NCBI GenBank assembly: GCA_041389495.1
Contig: JAWKRT010000001.1
Span: forward strand, 1-64,000
Source of the DNA: Myxococcota bacterium
GTDB taxonomy: Bacteria > Myxococcota_A > UBA9160 > UBA4427
Reading direction: 5' to 3'
DNA: 64,000 nt
The number at the start of each line of letters is the position of its first letter. Position 1 is the stretch's first letter. A program made the translations under genes and the position numbers. Positions 43,503 to 52,382 of the stretch are shown here, piece after piece. Under the pieces are notes generated by a model. It was given only the letters and a program-made list of their open reading frames with translations, searched no databases and was not told where the DNA came from.

Positions 43503-45215
43503 GTGCGCTGGTCGAAGGCCTTCATTCCGACGCTTCGCGACGACCCGGCCGATGCGGAGGCGGCGAGCCACAAGCTGCTCGTGCGCGGCGGCTTCATCCG
43601 CCAGCTGATGGCGGGCTCGTACGCGCTGCTGCCGCTCGGCCAGCGCGTCGCGCGCAAGGTCGAGGCGATCGTGCGCAAGGAGATGGAGGCGATCGGCGCA
43701 CAGGAGTTCGTGCTGCCGTGCCTGCAGCCGAGCGAGCCGTGGGAGCGCTCGGGGCGCTGGCAGACGATGGGCGAGGAGCTCTTCCGCCTGCGCGACCGCA
43801 AGGGCGCCGACCTCGCGCTCGGCATGACGCACGAGGAGATCTTCTCGGTGATCGCGAGCGAGCTGCGCTCGTACAAGCAGCTGCCGCAGGCCTGGTACCA
43901 GTTCCAGACGAAGTTCCGCGACGAGGCGCGTCCGAAGAGCGGGCTCCTGCGCGTGCGCGAGTTCACGATGAAGGACTCGTACTCGTTCGACCTCGACGAG
44001 GCCGGGCTCGACGCGTCGTTCGACCGCCACTTCGAGGCCTATCGCAAGATCTTCGCGCGGCTCGGGCTCGACGCGATCGCGGTCGAGGCGTCGTCGGGCA
44101 ACATGGGCGGCAGCGACTCGATCGAGTTCATGGCGCGCAGCGACGCCGGCGAAGACTGGGTCGCCGTCTGCGCGAGCTGCGGGTATGCGGCGAACTTCGA
44201 GAAGGCGACGTCGAAGCTCGCGCCCGTCGAGGACGCGCCCGCGGCGAGCGCCGCACCCGAGAAGTTCCCGACGCCCGGCGTGCGCACGATCGACGACCTC
44301 GCGCGCATGCAGGGCGGCGCGCCGGCCGAGCGGCAGGTGAAGACGCTCGTGTACGTCGTCGACGGCAAGACGGTGCTCGTGCTGCTGCGCGGCGACCACC
44401 AGCTCGTCGAGCAGAAGCTGCGCGACCAGGTCGAGGCGAGCGAGCTGCGCCCGGCGACGGGCGACGAGATCGTCGCGGCGATGGGCGCGCACGCGGGCTC
44501 GCTCGGCGCGGTCGGCGTCGCGCACTTCGCGATCGCCGACGAGGCGCTGCGCGGACGCGCGAACATGGTGACGGGCGCGAACGAGGACGACTTCCACCTG
44601 CGCGGCGTCGACGTCGAGCGCGACATCGACGTGAAGGGCTGGCTCGACCTGCGCGAGGTGAAGGCGGGCGAGGCGTGCCCGATGTGCGAGAGCGCGCTCG
44701 GCGTCGCGAAGACCGTCGAGGTCGGGCACATCTTCAAGCTCGGCACGAAGTACGCGGAAGCGCTCGACGTGAAGGTCCTCGGCGAGGACGGCAAGCAGCG
44801 CACCGTGATCATGGGCTCGTACGGCATCGGCATCGGCCGCAACGTCGCGGCGGTCGTCGAGGCGCACCACGACGAGAAGGGCATCTGCTGGCCCGTGAAC
44901 GTGGCGCCCTACGAAGTGGTCGTGAGCGTGCTCGACGCGAAGCAGGTCGAGCCGCTCGAGGCCGGCGAGCGCATCTACGAGAAGCTCCTCGCCGCCGGCA
45001 TCGACGCGATCCTCGACGACCGCGACGAGCGGCCGGGCGTCAAGTTCAAGGACGCCGAGCTCGTCGGCATCCCGTTCCGCATCACGGTCGGCCCGAAGGG
45101 CCTCGCCGAGGGCAAGGTCGAGGTGGTGCGCCGCCGCGACGGCGAGACGTCGAAGCTCGACGTCGAGAAGGCCGCCGACCACGTCGCCGAGCTCGTGCTC
45201 GAGAGCCGGCGTTAG
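43503..45215 (+). CDS. proS: Prolyl-tRNA synthetase, bacterial type
   Basis: The 570-residue class II enzyme has motif 2 FRDEARPKSGLLRVREFTMKD, the editing (INS) domain about 225-385 and the motif 3 glycine-rich stretch MGSYGIGIGRNVAAVVE. The C-terminal anticodon domain follows. GTG 43503 has a GGAGA site and gives the standard MRWSKAFIPTLRDDP start. Length is typical. Confidence 0.97.
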   Translation: MRWSKAFIPTLRDDPADAEAASHKLLVRGGFIRQLMAGSYALLPLGQRVARKVEAIVRKEMEAIGAQEFVLPCLQPSEPWERSGRWQTMGEELFRLRDRKGADLALGMTHEEIFSVIASELRSYKQLPQAWYQFQTKFRDEARPKSGLLRVREFTMKDSYSFDLDEAGLDASFDRHFEAYRKIFARLGLDAIAVEASSGNMGGSDSIEFMARSDAGEDWVAVCASCGYAANFEKATSKLAPVEDAPAASAAPEKFPTPGVRTIDDLARMQGGAPAERQVKTLVYVVDGKTVLVLLRGDHQLVEQKLRDQVEASELRPATGDEIVAAMGAHAGSLGAVGVAHFAIADEALRGRANMVTGANEDDFHLRGVDVERDIDVKGWLDLREVKAGEACPMCESALGVAKTVEVGHIFKLGTKYAEALDVKVLGEDGKQRTVIMGSYGIGIGRNVAAVVEAHHDEKGICWPVNVAPYEVVVSVLDAKQVEPLEAGERIYEKLLAAGIDAILDDRDERPGVKFKDAELVGIPFRITVGPKGLAEGKVEVVRRRDGETSKLDVEKAADHVAELVLESRR

Positions 45216-45228
45216 GCGGGGCGCGGAC

Positions 45229-45675
45229 GTGGCCGTCGGGCGGCTCGGACGCATCGCGGGCGGCGCGGGCGGCGTGCTCGTCGCGCTCGCCGCGTCGATG
45301 ATCGGGCTCTCCGAGATGGGCGAGGTGGTCGTGATCCACAGCGCGGCCGCGGGCGGCGCGGGGGCGCGCGCGACGCGCATCTGGGTCGTCGACGACGACG
45401 CGGGCCTCCTCGTGCGCGGGTCGGCCGGCAAGGGCTGGGTGGCCGACGCGGTGCGCGCGGGCACCGTCGAGCTCGACCGCGCGGGCGCGACGCGGCGCTA
45501 CCGCGTCGTCGAGCGCCCGGGCGACGACGCGCGGCGCGACGTGAACGCGCGCATGCGCGCGAAGTACGGCTTCGCCGACCGCGCCATCGGCTGGCTGCGC
45601 GACTACGACGCGTCGACGCCGCTGCGGCTCGTGCCGCTCGACGCCGCGCCCGCGCCGCGCGGCACCGGCGACTAG
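45229..45675 (+). CDS. Small split-barrel (PNPOx/DUF2255-like) protein
   Basis: The 148-residue protein has an N-terminal hydrophobic stretch (GGAGGVLVALAASMIG) and a C-terminal domain with IWVVDDDAGLLVRGSAGKG, RAGTVELDRAG, RYRVVERP and KYGFADRAIGWLRDY. The strand order resembles flavin or F420-binding split barrels (PNPOx-like, DUF2255-like). If it binds deazaflavin, the distant cofGH pair would supply it; that is speculation. It is in the proS-exonuclease run. Confidence 0.62.
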   Translation: MAVGRLGRIAGGAGGVLVALAASMIGLSEMGEVVVIHSAAAGGAGARATRIWVVDDDAGLLVRGSAGKGWVADAVRAGTVELDRAGATRRYRVVERPGDDARRDVNARMRAKYGFADRAIGWLRDYDASTPLRLVPLDAAPAPRGTGD

Positions 45676-45677
45676 CG

Positions 45678-46571
45678 ATGGCCCCGCGCACCGTCCACCT
45701 CGTCGACGGGCACGTCTACATCTTCCGCGCCTGGTTCGCGATGTCGGAGATGCGCGCGCCCGACGGACGCCCGACGCACGCGGCCTACGGCTTCGCGAAC
45801 ATGCTGCTGCGGCACCTGCGCGAGCGGCGGCCCTCGCACATGGCCGTCTGCTTCGACCACGCGATGACGAGCTTCCGGAACGAGCTGTTCCCGGCCTACA
45901 AGGCGCAGCGCGGCGAGCCCGACGCCGACCTCGAGCTGCAGTTCGACCTGTGCCGGCGGGCGGCCACGGCGCTCGGCTTCCCCGTCTTCGAGTGCGAGGG
46001 CTTCGAGGCCGACGACGTGATCGCGACGCTCGCGCGAGGGCTGCTCGCGAAGCCCGACGTCGAGGTCGCGATCCACACGACGGACAAGGACCTCTCGCAG
46101 CTCGTGCGCGAGGACGGGCGCGCGTGGCTCGCGGACTTCGGCAAGGACGACGTCGTCGACGCGGACGCGGTGCGCGCGAAGTTCGGCGTCGACCCCGCGC
46201 AGATCCCCGACTACCTCGGCCTCGTCGGCGACAAGGTCGACAACCTGCCGGGCGTGCCGGGCGTCGGGGCGAAGACGGCGGCGGCCGCGCTGCGCGCGTT
46301 CCGGCGCATCGAGGACATCCCGGCCGACGCGGCGCGCTGGGACGGGCTCGGCATCCGCGGCGCGGCGCGCGCCGCCCTGCGCATCGCCACGCACCGCGAC
46401 GCCGCGCTCGCGACGCGCGCGCTCGCGACGGTGCGCGCCGACGTGCCCGGCCTGCGCGCCGGGCTGCGCGAGCTCGCGCTGCGCGGCGCCGATCGCGCGG
46501 CCGTCGAGCCGCTCTTCGCCGAGCTCGGCTGGGGGCGCATCGCGAGCCGCATCCCCGTCTGGGCGGACTGA
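45678..46571 (+). CDS. Stand-alone 5'-3' exonuclease (PolI N-terminal type)
   Basis: The 297-residue protein matches the FEN-like domain of DNA polymerase I: HLVDGHVYIFRAWFA, CFDHAMTSFRNELFPAYKAQR, EGFEADDVIATLA, IHTTDKDLSQLV and GLVGDKVDNLPGVPGVG. The metal-binding acidic residues are in place. Without a polymerase module it likely removes RNA primers or flaps. It starts 2 bp after the previous stop. Confidence 0.92.
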   Translation: MAPRTVHLVDGHVYIFRAWFAMSEMRAPDGRPTHAAYGFANMLLRHLRERRPSHMAVCFDHAMTSFRNELFPAYKAQRGEPDADLELQFDLCRRAATALGFPVFECEGFEADDVIATLARGLLAKPDVEVAIHTTDKDLSQLVREDGRAWLADFGKDDVVDADAVRAKFGVDPAQIPDYLGLVGDKVDNLPGVPGVGAKTAAAALRAFRRIEDIPADAARWDGLGIRGAARAALRIATHRDAALATRALATVRADVPGLRAGLRELALRGADRAAVEPLFAELGWGRIASRIPVWAD

Positions 46572-46769
46572 GCCCCGCCCGGAGCACCGCTTCGCGCGCG
46601 CGAGGCCGGCGCCGTGGGCGCCGAGCGGCGGCGGCGGGCGCGCGGGGCGTCCTGCAGCTCTCCCCGAAAAGGCTCGCGGCTGCGAGGGATTCGCGGATAG
46701 AATCCGCCGCCCCGGGCCCGGTGCGGCGCGATGTCACCGCCCCCGGCCCCAGCCCCGAGGAGAAGCACC

Positions 46770-47459
46770 ATGGAATACGGCGAGTTCCTGCTCCGCTGGA
46801 TCCACTTCCTGGCCGGGATCACGTGGATCGGCGTGCTCTACTACTTCAACTTCATCCAGACGCCGTTCTTCGGCAGCGAGCTCGGTGGGCAGGCCAAGGG
46901 CGCGATGACGCGCGGCCTCGTGCCGAACGCGCTCTGGTGGTTCCGCTGGGGCGCCATGTTCACGTTCCTCTCCGGCTGGACCATCGTGCTGATGAAGCTC
47001 CACCAGGGCTTCTCGCTCACCGACGGCTACATGACGCGCATCCTCACGGGCGGTCTGATGGGCACGTTCATGTGGGCCAACGTGTGGTTCGTGATCTGGC
47101 CGGCGCAGCAGGTCGTGATCCGCTCGGCCGAGCAGGTCGCGGGCGGCGGCCAGGCGATCCCCGAAGCGCCGGCGCGCGGCGGCAAGGCCGGCATGGCCTC
47201 GCGCACGAACACGCTCTTCTCGATCCCGATGCTCTTCTTCATGGCGTCGGCGAGCCACCTGCAGTCGCTCAACAACGGCGCGAACGACATGCTCTACTGG
47301 CTCGTCGCCGGCGGCCTGATCGTGCTCGTCGAGATCAACGGGCTGATCGGGCCCGGCGCCGCGACGCAGAAGCCGCTCACCACCGTCTCGGGGACGATCC
47401 ACGGGGGCCTCGGCCTCGCGGCCGTGCTCTGGGCGATCGGCTTCTTCCTGAACAGCTGA
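46770..47459 (+). CDS. Urate-hydroxylase PuuD N-terminal-like membrane protein
   Basis: The protein has 6-7 membrane helices and the Urate_ox_N motifs IHFLAGITWIGVLYYFNFIQTPFF, NALWWFRWGAMFTFLSGW and MWANVWFVIWPAQQ. PuuD in other bacteria carries this unit fused to a C-terminal cytochrome c; here the domain stands alone, and a cytochrome c is encoded convergently next door. Without purine genes nearby, urate oxidation is not certain. GAGGAG precedes the ATG at 46770. Confidence 0.75.
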   Translation: MEYGEFLLRWIHFLAGITWIGVLYYFNFIQTPFFGSELGGQAKGAMTRGLVPNALWWFRWGAMFTFLSGWTIVLMKLHQGFSLTDGYMTRILTGGLMGTFMWANVWFVIWPAQQVVIRSAEQVAGGGQAIPEAPARGGKAGMASRTNTLFSIPMLFFMASASHLQSLNNGANDMLYWLVAGGLIVLVEINGLIGPGAATQKPLTTVSGTIHGGLGLAAVLWAIGFFLNS

Positions 47460-47492
47460 CCGCGGCGCGCCGCGCGCGCGGACCGGACGAAG

Positions 47493-47530
47493 AGGGCCCC
47501 GGAGCGCCGCGCTCCGGGGCCCTTCTTCGT
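47493..47530. terminator. Bidirectional terminator between convergent genes
   Basis: GGGCCCCGGAGCG (47494-47506) and CGCTCCGGGGCCC (47510-47522) form a 13-bp stem with loop CCG. The tail TTCTTCGTTCT lies on the plus side and TCTTCGTCC on the minus side, so both the PuuD-like and the cytochrome c transcripts can end here. Confidence 0.85.
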
Positions 47531-47546
47531 TCTCGGCGGTCGTTCG

Positions 47547-48032
47547 CTAGTTCGCGCCGCCCTGCGCGCGGCTCGCGAGGAAGGCGGTGAGGGCGTCGAT
47601 CTCGGGCTCGAGGTGCGGAAGCGGGATCATGAGGCGCGTGTCGCGCTTCGGCGTGTAGCCGGGCGGGTACTCGCCGCGCAGCACGCGCGCCTCGACGAGC
47701 GCGCGCGGCGAGCCCGCGATCGCCGGGCCGAGGCCGCCGTCCTGCGTCGGGTCGCGGTGGTGGCAGGCGATGCAGTTCACGTTGTAGATGCGCTCGCCGC
47801 GCGCGACGAGCTCCGACTGCGACGGCGTGCCCGACGCTGCGCCGGCGGATGCATCGGATGTGGCGCCGCGCGCCTTGGGCGCTTCGGCTCCCGCGCTCGA
47901 GGCTCGCGCGGGCGCACCCGGCTCGGACGCTCGCGCGTTCGCGTTCGGTTCGTCGCCCCCGCCGCACGCCGCGACGGCGAGCGCGAGCACGCCCGCCGCA
48001 GCCATCGCCCTTCCCGTCGTTCTTCTCCGCAT
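47547..48032 (-). CDS. Lipoprotein cytochrome c, class I
   Basis: The 161-residue protein has a signal with lipobox LAVAAC, a linker rich in Ala/Ser/Gly, and one heme site CIACHH with axial methionine likely in RLMIPLP. It should be a periplasmic, membrane-tethered electron carrier. ATG 48032 is preferred; ATG 48056 is the alternative. It is convergent with the PuuD-like gene. Confidence 0.85.
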   Translation of the reverse strand: MRRRTTGRAMAAAGVLALAVAACGGGDEPNANARASEPGAPARASSAGAEAPKARGATSDASAGAASGTPSQSELVARGERIYNVNCIACHHRDPTQDGGLGPAIAGSPRALVEARVLRGEYPPGYTPKRDTRLMIPLPHLEPEIDALTAFLASRAQGGAN

Positions 48033-48112
48033 CGTCGCCCGGGCTCCTCTCCGCATTGCGGCCCGGACAGTAGCCGCGCCGCGGGCGCGCGCGAGCGCGC
48101 GGAGCGCGATCT

Positions 48113-48706
48113 ATGGTTCGCGCCGTGGAGCACCCGGGCCCCGTCGATGCGCCGAGCGGGTCGCCGCGCGAAGCGGCGCCGCGCTGGCGCACGCGCGCGA
48201 ACGCGCTCACGGCCGTGCGGCTCGCGGCCGCGCCCGCGTGCGCGCTCGCGATCGCGAGCGGCGCACACGGCGCGGCGTTCGCGCTCTTCTGGCTCGCAGT
48301 CGCGACCGACCTCGTCGACGGGCGCGTCGCGCGCCGCTACGGCGAGGCATCGCCGCTCGGCGGGCTCCTCGACCACGCCACCGACGCGACGTTCGCGTCG
48401 CTCGGCCTGCTCGCCGTGGCGCTGCGCGGCGAGGCGCCGCTCGCGCTGCCGGCGCTCGTCGCGGCGGCGTTCGTGCAGTACGTCGTCGACTCGCGCGCGA
48501 CGCGGGGGCGCGCGCTGCGCGCGAGCGCGCTCGGGCGCTGGAACGGCATCGCCTACTTCGCGCTGCTCGGGGTTCCCGTCGTGCGCGACGGGCTCGGCCT
48601 CGGGTGGCCGCCCGCGGGCCTCGTGCACGCCCTCGGGCTCGCGCTCGTCGCGACGACGCTCGCCTCGATGCTCGACCGCGCGCTCGCCGCGCGCCGCGCT
48701 CGTTAG
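48113..48706 (+). CDS. CDP-alcohol phosphatidyltransferase
   Basis: The full CDP-AP motif D-G-x2-A-R-x8-G-x3-D-x3-D is present: DGRVARRYGEASPLGGLLDHATD. Four to six membrane helices surround it. It makes a phospholipid head group by displacing CMP; the alcohol (glycerol phosphate, serine, inositol) cannot be told. 197 residues is typical. It converges with the next gene, overlapping by 4 bp. Confidence 0.9.
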   Translation: MVRAVEHPGPVDAPSGSPREAAPRWRTRANALTAVRLAAAPACALAIASGAHGAAFALFWLAVATDLVDGRVARRYGEASPLGGLLDHATDATFASLGLLAVALRGEAPLALPALVAAAFVQYVVDSRATRGRALRASALGRWNGIAYFALLGVPVVRDGLGLGWPPAGLVHALGLALVATTLASMLDRALAARRAR

Positions 48707-49692
48707 GCGCCGCCGCCGGCGGGCGCCTCGCCGAACAGCTCGCGGTTCGCGCGGCGCAGGAAGAGCAGCCCGATCGCCGCGTTGAAGAAGATGAAGAAGT
48801 TGTGCTGCACGAGGCCGAAGGCGGTCATCGCGCCCGGGTCCTGGTTCGGGAAGAGCACGACCCAGAGCGTGATCGCGACCGAGCGCATCGGCCCCGGCGT
48901 CGCGGCGCCGAAGAAGATCACCGGCAGGTAGCCGAGCATCGAGCCGAAGCCGACGTCGACGCCGAACAGGTGCAGCGCGAGCGTGTAGACGACGACCGCC
49001 GTCAGCAGCGCGGGCGAGCGCAGCGCGATGATCGTCGGGTAGTAGTGCCAGCGCGCCTCGCGGAACGCGCGGAAGACGGGGCGCTCTCGCAGCCTCACGC
49101 CGGGCGCGATCGCGCCGGTCATGAAGAGGTGGAAGAGCGCGAACGCGACGAGGATGCCGACGTACACGCGCGGGATCAGCGCGAACACCTCGGGCAGCGC
49201 GTCGCCCGAGATCCACCAGCCCACCGTCGCCCACGTCGACAGGTAGAGCAGCTCGCACAGCATGATGAAGAGCATGCTCGAGCCGAGCTCCCAGCCCGGC
49301 ACGCCGTGGCGGCGATAGAGGTAGAGCCCCATCGCGCCCTTCCCCACCTGCTCGTTCAGGATCGACAGGATGTACGAGCTTCCGCGCACGGGCAGGATGT
49401 CGCGGTAGGCGACGCGCGTGTTGAACCAGTTGACGACGCGCCACACGACGGCCGAGTCGACGAGGAAGAACAGGAACGAGTACGGGACCATCAGCGCGAG
49501 CCAGCGCGGCCAGCTCACGTTCGCGAACGCGCGCCCGAGGTAGGCGAGCACCGTCGTGTGCTCGCGCGCGGCCGCGCCCGCCATGCGCGTGTAGAGATAG
49601 GCGAAGCACGCGATCGTGACGAGCCACGGCAGCAGGCGCACCCCGCGCGCGGCGAAGCTGCGCGGAGCGGCGGGAGCGGGAGCGTTGGTCAT
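48703..49692 (-). CDS. Lysylphosphatidylglycerol-synthase-TM-like membrane protein
   Basis: The 329-residue protein has about eight membrane helices and motifs SSYILSILNEQVGKGAMGLYLYRRHG and VIFFGAATPGPMRSV that resemble the UPF0104/LPG-synthase TM family. It may flip or transfer lipids. It is translationally coupled to the upstream NAD-binding protein (ATGA overlap). Confidence 0.75.
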   Translation of the reverse strand: MTNAPAPAAPRSFAARGVRLLPWLVTIACFAYLYTRMAGAAAREHTTVLAYLGRAFANVSWPRWLALMVPYSFLFFLVDSAVVWRVVNWFNTRVAYRDILPVRGSSYILSILNEQVGKGAMGLYLYRRHGVPGWELGSSMLFIMLCELLYLSTWATVGWWISGDALPEVFALIPRVYVGILVAFALFHLFMTGAIAPGVRLRERPVFRAFREARWHYYPTIIALRSPALLTAVVVYTLALHLFGVDVGFGSMLGYLPVIFFGAATPGPMRSVAITLWVVLFPNQDPGAMTAFGLVQHNFFIFFNAAIGLLFLRRANRELFGEAPAGGGA

Positions 49693-50618
49693 CGCGTCTC
49701 CGGGGCCGGCGCGGCGTCGTCGGCGCGCAGGCAGTGGGCGAGCGTGTCGTCGAGCGGCGTGAGCGCGATGCCGAGCCGCGCGCACGCGGGCTGCGGGTCG
49801 ACGCGGTCGTCGTGTTGCAGGACGCCGAGCATCGCGCTCGTGATCGGCGGGTTCGCGAGCAGCGCGCCCGCGGCGGCGGCGAACGCGCGCGCGAGCGCGA
49901 GCGGCACGGACGCGATGCGCGGCGCCGGGCGGCCGAGCGCGCGCGCCGCGCGCGCCACGAGCTCGCGGTGCGGCAGGCACTCGGGGCCGCCGAGGTCGAG
50001 CGCGGCGCGCTCGTCGCCCGTGTCGGCCGCCGCGGCGAGGATCGCGTCGACGACGTCGCGCGCGTCGATCGGCTGCTGCAGCGTGCGGCCGCCGCCGACG
50101 AGGCGCGCGCGTGGCGCGAGCGCCTGGCGTCGCAGCGCGGAAGCCGCGTAGTCGCCGCGCCCGAGCACCATCGGCACGCGCAGGATCGTGGCCGGTACCG
50201 CGCCCGCGAGCAGCGTCTCCTCGGCCGCGCCCTTCGACGCGAGGCACGCGTTGCGCGCGCCGGGCCGCGAGCCGACGATGCTCAGGTACACGATGCGCCG
50301 CACGCCGGCCGCGGCCGCCGCGCGCGCGAGCACGCGGCAGCTCTCCTCGTGCGCGTCGCGGTAGCTCGCGCCCTTCGCCTCCTTGAGGATGCCGACGAGG
50401 TGGACGACGGCCTCGCAGCCGCGCGCGGCCTCGCGCATCGCCGCTTCGTCCGCGTAGTCGACGAGCGCGACGGGCGGGCGCGCGCTCGCGGGGAGCGCTT
50501 CGAGCTGCGCGGCCGCGCGCTGCGACCGCACGGCGGCGCGGAAGCGCGCGCCGTCGTCCGCCCGTTCGAGGAGCGCGCGTCCGAGGTGGCCGTTCGCGCC
50601 GGTGACGAGGACGGGCAT
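49689..50618 (-). CDS. NAD(P)-binding NDUFA9-like (atypical SDR) protein
   Basis: The 309-residue protein starts MPVLVTGANGHLGRALLE with an atypical GxxGxxG nucleotide loop and continues VVHLVGILKEAKG, RIVYLSIVGS and LGRGDYAASALRR. It belongs to NmrA/NDUFA9-type atypical SDRs; the tyrosine-lysine active pair is not obvious. ATG 50618 was chosen over ATG 50636. It may act on lipids with its coupled membrane partner. Confidence 0.82.
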   Translation of the reverse strand: MPVLVTGANGHLGRALLERADDGARFRAAVRSQRAAAQLEALPASARPPVALVDYADEAAMREAARGCEAVVHLVGILKEAKGASYRDAHEESCRVLARAAAAAGVRRIVYLSIVGSRPGARNACLASKGAAEETLLAGAVPATILRVPMVLGRGDYAASALRRQALAPRARLVGGGRTLQQPIDARDVVDAILAAAADTGDERAALDLGGPECLPHRELVARAARALGRPAPRIASVPLALARAFAAAAGALLANPPITSAMLGVLQHDDRVDPQPACARLGIALTPLDDTLAHCLRADDAAPAPETR

Positions 50619-50689
50619 GGCGGCCGATCCTAGCATCGGGCCCGCGCCCTCCGACGCGCGTTGACTTCCGCGCGCGCGAGCGGTCTCCT

Positions 50690-52309
50690 GTGCGCATGCA
50701 ACGCATGCTCTCGCTCGCGAGCGCCGGCGCGCTCGTGCTGCTGCTCGGCCTCCTGCTCCGGCTCGCCGCGCAGCAGGCCGAGGGCCCCACCCACGTCGAC
50801 CTGCGCATCGCGGAGTGGACGCCCGCGACGCTCTACCTGCCGCCGCGTCCCGGCGCGCGCGCGTTCGGCCTGCCCGAGCCCGCGCCCGAAGGCGAGCGCC
50901 CGATGGCGGTCGTGCTCGCGCACGGCTTCGCGTCCGACCGCGCGAACATGAGCCCGCTCGCGCGTTCGCTCGCGAACGCCGGCTACGCCGTGCTCGCGCT
51001 CGACCTCGCCGGCCACGGCGAGAACCGCCGCGCGGGCGGCTTCCGCGCCGCGCGCTCGCACCCGAAGAGCGACTTCCACGACGAGCTCGAGGCGGCGGTC
51101 GACTACCTGCGCGCGAGCCCGCTCGTCGACGGTGCGCGCATCGCGGTGATGGGCCACTCGATGGGCGCAGGCGCCGCGCTCGGCTACGCGTCGTGGGACC
51201 CGACGATCGACGGCGCCGTGATGATCGCGGGCGGCTGGCGCATCGCGGGCCCGCACGCGCCCGCGAACGCGCTCTTCGTCTACGCCGAGGGCGACCGGCG
51301 CGAGCTCCACGACGGCGTGAAGCGCCTGGCGTCGCGGCTCGCGGGCGGCGCGTCGCTCGCGGACGGCGAAGTGCACGGCGACTTCGCGAACGGAACGGCG
51401 GTCGCGCACGTCATGGTCGCGGGCGCGAGCCACGTCGGCATCGTGGCCGACGATGCGGCCGTGCGCGAGATCGTGCGCTGGCTCGACGCGATCGACGGGC
51501 GCGACCGCGCGCAGCCCGCGGGCCTCGACGACCCGCGGCGCGCGACGGCCGCTCTCGGCGCGCTGCTCGCCGTGCTCGTGCTGCCGGGGCTCGGGCTCGC
51601 GTGCGCGCGCCTCGCGCCGGGCGATGCGCTCGGCGCGCGCGCGCCCGCCGCGCCCGCGCGGCCGGGCGACGCGCCCGCCGGCGCCGTCGAGCTCGGCGTG
51701 CTCGTCGTCTCGCTCGTCGCCGCGCTTCCCGCGATCGCGCTCGGCTCGCCGCTGCCCGCGCTCTCGCTCGAGATCGGCGAGCTCGCCGTTCCCTACCTGA
51801 CGATCGCGGGCGCGCTCGCGCTCGCGGGGCTCGCCGCGCTCGGCCGCCTCGACGTGCGCGCGCTCGTGCGCGAGCCCGCGGCCGCGCTCGCCGCCGGCGC
51901 GGCCGGCGGAGTGGCGCTCCTGCTCCTGCTCGCGCCACTCGGCTGCGTGTTCCACGGGCTCGCGCTCACGCCGGCGCGCGCGGCGATCGCGCTCGCGTGT
52001 GCGGCGCTCCTCCTGCCCGCGTTCCTCGCGCTCGAGGGCGGCGTGCGGCGCGGCGGCCTCGCGCGCGGCGTCGCACTCTCGCTCGCGGGACGGCTCCTCG
52101 TCGTCGGTGCGCTCGCCGCGGCGACGGCGCTCGGCGTGCTGCCGCGCGTCGTGTCGCTGATGCTGCCGATCCTCGGCTCGTTCCTGCTCGTGCTCGAGCT
52201 GCCGTGCGCGGCGATGCGCGCGGGCGGCGGCCGCGCGCTGCTCGCGGCGTCGTTCCAGGCGGTCGTGCTCGGCTGGGTGCTCGCGGCCGTCCTGCCCGTC
52301 TCGGTCTGA
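50690..52309 (+). CDS. Alpha/beta hydrolase fused to C-terminal membrane domain
   Basis: The N-terminal half has VVLAHGFASDRANM, the nucleophile elbow AVMGHSMGAGAALG and a late catalytic histidine in GASHVGIV, so it is an active alpha/beta hydrolase, probably an exported esterase or lipase-like enzyme. The C-terminal 270 residues are seven to eight membrane helices. One N-terminal helix anchors the hydrolase. The fusion is unusual; the start (GTG 50690 or ATG 50696) is slightly uncertain. Confidence 0.83.
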   Translation: MRMQRMLSLASAGALVLLLGLLLRLAAQQAEGPTHVDLRIAEWTPATLYLPPRPGARAFGLPEPAPEGERPMAVVLAHGFASDRANMSPLARSLANAGYAVLALDLAGHGENRRAGGFRAARSHPKSDFHDELEAAVDYLRASPLVDGARIAVMGHSMGAGAALGYASWDPTIDGAVMIAGGWRIAGPHAPANALFVYAEGDRRELHDGVKRLASRLAGGASLADGEVHGDFANGTAVAHVMVAGASHVGIVADDAAVREIVRWLDAIDGRDRAQPAGLDDPRRATAALGALLAVLVLPGLGLACARLAPGDALGARAPAAPARPGDAPAGAVELGVLVVSLVAALPAIALGSPLPALSLEIGELAVPYLTIAGALALAGLAALGRLDVRALVREPAAALAAGAAGGVALLLLLAPLGCVFHGLALTPARAAIALACAALLLPAFLALEGGVRRGGLARGVALSLAGRLLVVGALAAATALGVLPRVVSLMLPILGSFLLVLELPCAAMRAGGGRALLAASFQAVVLGWVLAAVLPVSV

Positions 52310-52382
52310 CGCGGCCCGCCGACCGGGCGCGGTGCCGCGCCCAACGAGCGAACGAGCGGCCGGCGGGAGCACGGCCGCGCGC

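Noticed and set aside
52325..52342. Short GC hairpin between the alpha/beta hydrolase and MFS genes as a terminator
   Set aside because: The stem is only about 7 bp with a 4-base loop and has no T tract on either strand, so the call is too weak.
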